From contig JAJRPO010000068.1 in NCBI GenBank assembly GCA_024280735.1, positions 1-64,000 on the forward strand: DNA of 64,000 nucleotides, given 5' to 3'. The notes beneath the pieces are model-generated. The model saw nothing but the letters and a program-made list of their open reading frames with translations, made no database searches and was not told the origin of the DNA. Shown piece by piece: positions 62,009 to 64,000 of the stretch. Origin of the DNA: Alphaproteobacteria bacterium. Its GTDB lineage: Bacteria > Pseudomonadota > Alphaproteobacteria > Rhodobacterales > Rhodobacteraceae. The position numbers and the translations under genes were made by a program. Each line of letters opens with the position of its first letter. Within the stretch, counting starts at the first letter, position 1.

Positions 62009-63874
62009 TTAACCCTCTGCCGTGTCCAGCTTGCCTTGCGCCTCCACCCAAATGGCTTCAGCCTTCGCCAACCCTTCTTGGATTTCCAACCGTTTCTTTT
62101 GCAACTGCTTTAGTTTGTACTCCATCGACGGTGTATACAAGTCCGCCTCGGTCAAACGCAGGTCGATTTTTTCCAGCATTGCTTCCAGTTTCCCGACGCG
62201 CTCTTCTGCCTTGGAAACATCCAGCTTAAGCGGGGCGGTTTGTTGGCGTTGGCCAGACTTCTTCTTTTTGCGCTTTTCTTTATTGGCCTCGGATGCCTTT
62301 GCCCCACCTGCGCCGCGTTCAGACAACAGCATTTTGGCATAGGCGTCGAGGTCGTCAAGATAAGGTGTGACGCCGCCGTCTTTGACCAGCCACAGGCGAT
62401 CCGCCACGGCGTTAACCAAAAACGGGTCGTGGCTGACCAAAATAACCGCGCCTTCATAGGCGGTGAGGGCCTGCACCAGTGCATCGCGACTCTCGATATC
62501 GAGGTGGTTTGTCGGCTCGTCAAGAATGACCAGATGCGGGGCGTCAAGGGTGGCCAGCAGCATCGACAGGCGGGCCTTTTGACCGCCGGATAAACGCCCA
62601 ACTAAGGTGTCCACTTGTTCAGCGCCCAAACCACCGCCCGCAAGGCGCGCGCGCAGTGTGCCGGGCAGGGAGCCGGGCATGGCGCGGTGCATGTGTTGCA
62701 GGGGTGTCTCATCCAGATGCAGCTCGTCCACTTGGTGCTGGGCGAAATAGCCGATGCGCAGCTTGGAAGAATGTACGAACTGGCCGTTTATTGGTTTAAG
62801 ACGGCCCGCTAACAGTTTGGAAAGGGTAGATTTACCTTGGCCATTTGCCCCCAGCAGGGCGATGCGATCGTCTTGGTCAATCCGCAGGTCCAACCCCTTG
62901 AGCACGGGCGTTCCATCATAGCCGACGGACACGTCTTCCAATTTGATAATCGGTGGTGACAACTGGGTGGGCGACGGGAAATTAAACGCGGATACGCGGT
63001 TTTCAATTGCCGCAGAAATCGGCTCCATCCGTTCCAGCATTTTAAGGCGCGATTGCGCTTGTTTGGCCTTGCTGGCGGAGGCGCGGAACCGGTCCACATA
63101 CGACATCATGTGATCGCGCGCGGTTTGTTGTTTTTTGGCCATCGAGGCTTGTTCCGCCAGTTTGGCGCGGCGTGTGGCATCGAACGTGTCGTAATTGCCC
63201 TGATACAGGGTTAATTTGCGTTCATGAAGATGAAGAATGGCGTTGACCGAACGATTCAACAGGGCGCGGTCGTGGGAAATCACCACCACAGTGTGGGGGT
63301 ATTTGGCAAGGTAACCCTCGAGCCACAATGTGCCCTCAAGATCGAGATAGTTGGTCGGCTCATCCAGCAGCAGGATTTCAGGCTGGGAAAACAACACCCC
63401 CGCCAAAGCCACCCGCATGCGCCAGCCTCCGGAGAAATCGGCGCAGGGTTTTAGCTGGGCTTCACCGTCAAAACCAAGGCCGTGCAGGATGCCCGCGGCG
63501 CGGGCCTCGGCGGAATAGGCGTCGATGTCGCCAAGACGGGTATATATTTCGGCGATTTCATTGGGGTCTTCTTCGATTTCCGCCCGGGCTAGCAGCTCTG
63601 CGCGTTCGGTGTCGGCTGCCAGAACTGTGTCCAGCAAGCTGTCCTGACTGGCGGGGGCCTCCTGTGCGACGCCGCCAATGCGCGAGCGTCGGGGGATTTC
63701 CACATGGCCACCATCCAGGGTAAGTATCCCGTTAATGAGGTGGAATAGCGTGGTTTTACCCGTGCCGTTGCGGCCCACAAAACCGACCTTATGGCCTGTG
63801 GGAATGGTGGCGCTGGCCTCTTCAAACAAGGGGCGGCCTTCGATCGAGAACGATATATCTGATAAGCGTAACAT
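62009..63874 (-). CDS. ABC-F family ATPase
   Basis: 621-aa soluble protein with two ABC domains. Walker A motifs are GRNGTGKTT and GANGQGKST; signatures SGGWRMRVALAG and LSGGQKARLS; Walker B LLLDEPTNYLDLEG and VILDEPTNHLDIES. The middle linker (TRRAKLAEQASMAKKQQT) and a C-terminal lysine-rich coiled coil are present, as in Uup/YheS-type proteins. ABC-F proteins act on the ribosome; no antibiotic-resistance role is implied by sequence. Confidence 0.95.
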   Translation of the reverse strand: MLRLSDISFSIEGRPLFEEASATIPTGHKVGFVGRNGTGKTTLFHLINGILTLDGGHVEIPRRSRIGGVAQEAPASQDSLLDTVLAADTERAELLARAEIEEDPNEIAEIYTRLGDIDAYSAEARAAGILHGLGFDGEAQLKPCADFSGGWRMRVALAGVLFSQPEILLLDEPTNYLDLEGTLWLEGYLAKYPHTVVVISHDRALLNRSVNAILHLHERKLTLYQGNYDTFDATRRAKLAEQASMAKKQQTARDHMMSYVDRFRASASKAKQAQSRLKMLERMEPISAAIENRVSAFNFPSPTQLSPPIIKLEDVSVGYDGTPVLKGLDLRIDQDDRIALLGANGQGKSTLSKLLAGRLKPINGQFVHSSKLRIGYFAQHQVDELHLDETPLQHMHRAMPGSLPGTLRARLAGGGLGAEQVDTLVGRLSGGQKARLSMLLATLDAPHLVILDEPTNHLDIESRDALVQALTAYEGAVILVSHDPFLVNAVADRLWLVKDGGVTPYLDDLDAYAKMLLSERGAGGAKASEANKEKRKKKKSGQRQQTAPLKLDVSKAEERVGKLEAMLEKIDLRLTEADLYTPSMEYKLKQLQKKRLEIQEGLAKAEAIWVEAQGKLDTAEG

Positions 63875-64000
63875 GGGGGGGCAATGCCCTAGGCGGGGGG
63901 CGGAGTCAACACGGCGTATTTGGCTGTTTTCAAGCCGTGTTTTCCATGTTACCCAGCCGCCAGATCATCGCCGCCATATGCGGCCAACTTAAAGGACGCT
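63875..64000. other. Unassigned window end
   Basis: No complete gene. On the minus strand two frames are open from the right edge, ending LAAYGGDDLAAG and RLGNMENTA, and either could be the tail of a gene that starts outside the window; the sequence is too short to decide. Confidence 0.3.

Noticed and set aside
1-64000. tRNA, rRNA, CRISPR array, insertion sequence or integrase
   Set aside because: No cloverleaf-type TTCGA arm, no regularly spaced direct repeats, and no transposase or integrase motifs were found on reading both strands.

Overview
The window looks like chromosome of a Rhodobacteraceae (Roseobacter-type) alphaproteobacterium. Grounds: a complete RcGTA-type gene transfer agent structural cluster, pyruvate dehydrogenase E1-beta carrying its own lipoyl domain, the purL-bolA-small protein-grx4 order, ECF42 sigma factor beside a DGPF protein, an alphaproteobacterial SspB adaptor, and several Hint-domain proteins. 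Base composition is moderate GC. No rRNA, tRNA, CRISPR array, transposase or integrase was seen.

Layout. 1-3.6 kb: an orphan alpha-helical protein, then fabF and mltG. 3.8-17.7 kb: the gene transfer agent cluster g1-g15 in order (terminases, portal, protease, capsid, neck, tail, tail tip), with no broken gene, followed by a small orphan and a convergent DksA-type zinc-finger gene. 18.4-19.7 kb: cysE and an FtsB-like division gene with a dense group of GANTC sites upstream. 19.9-23.6 kb: pdhA-pdhB-pdhC with its own -10 box, putative operator and terminator. 23.6-29.2 kb (minus): central carbon genes fbaB, pgk, a 47-aa membrane protein, gap and tkt. 29.4-30.4 kb: a coiled-coil protein and zapA. 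30.5-33.7 kb (minus): purL-bolA-small membrane protein-grx4. 33.9-37.1 kb: a GlxA-family regulator interrupted by one amber codon, a MAPEG protein, and the DGPF/ECF42 pair. 37.3-41.8 kb: a LysR regulator divergent from a fused indolepyruvate:ferredoxin oxidoreductase. 42-44.6 kb: tusA-like, ccdA, a membrane-anchored alpha/beta-hydrolase-like protein and a ribbon-helix-helix protein.

44.7-48.2 kb (minus) is the most unusual block: three consecutive Hint-domain proteins, sharing the self-processing-type module but not all N-terminal domains, preceded by a 71-aa protein. A perfect TTAA-N7-TTAA CtrA-type box lies upstream of the middle gene. 48.3-52.5 kb: fumC, a YcaQ-like winged-helix protein and a KAP-family P-loop NTPase. 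52.5-56.4 kb: a TPR protein, a di-iron fatty acid hydroxylase/sterol desaturase with a small partner gene, a divergent TetR regulator with a perfect 16-bp palindrome between them, and sspB. 56.5-63.9 kb: a thiolase, the homoprotocatechuate genes hpaF-hpaE-hpaD, and an ABC-F ATPase-marC-aspartic protease operon.

Two dispersed non-coding repeat families occur next to stop codons: a roughly 100-bp hairpin element (two copies) and a shorter GC-box motif (three copies, two forming an inverted pair). All functions are inferred by reading sequence and motifs; no database search was run.
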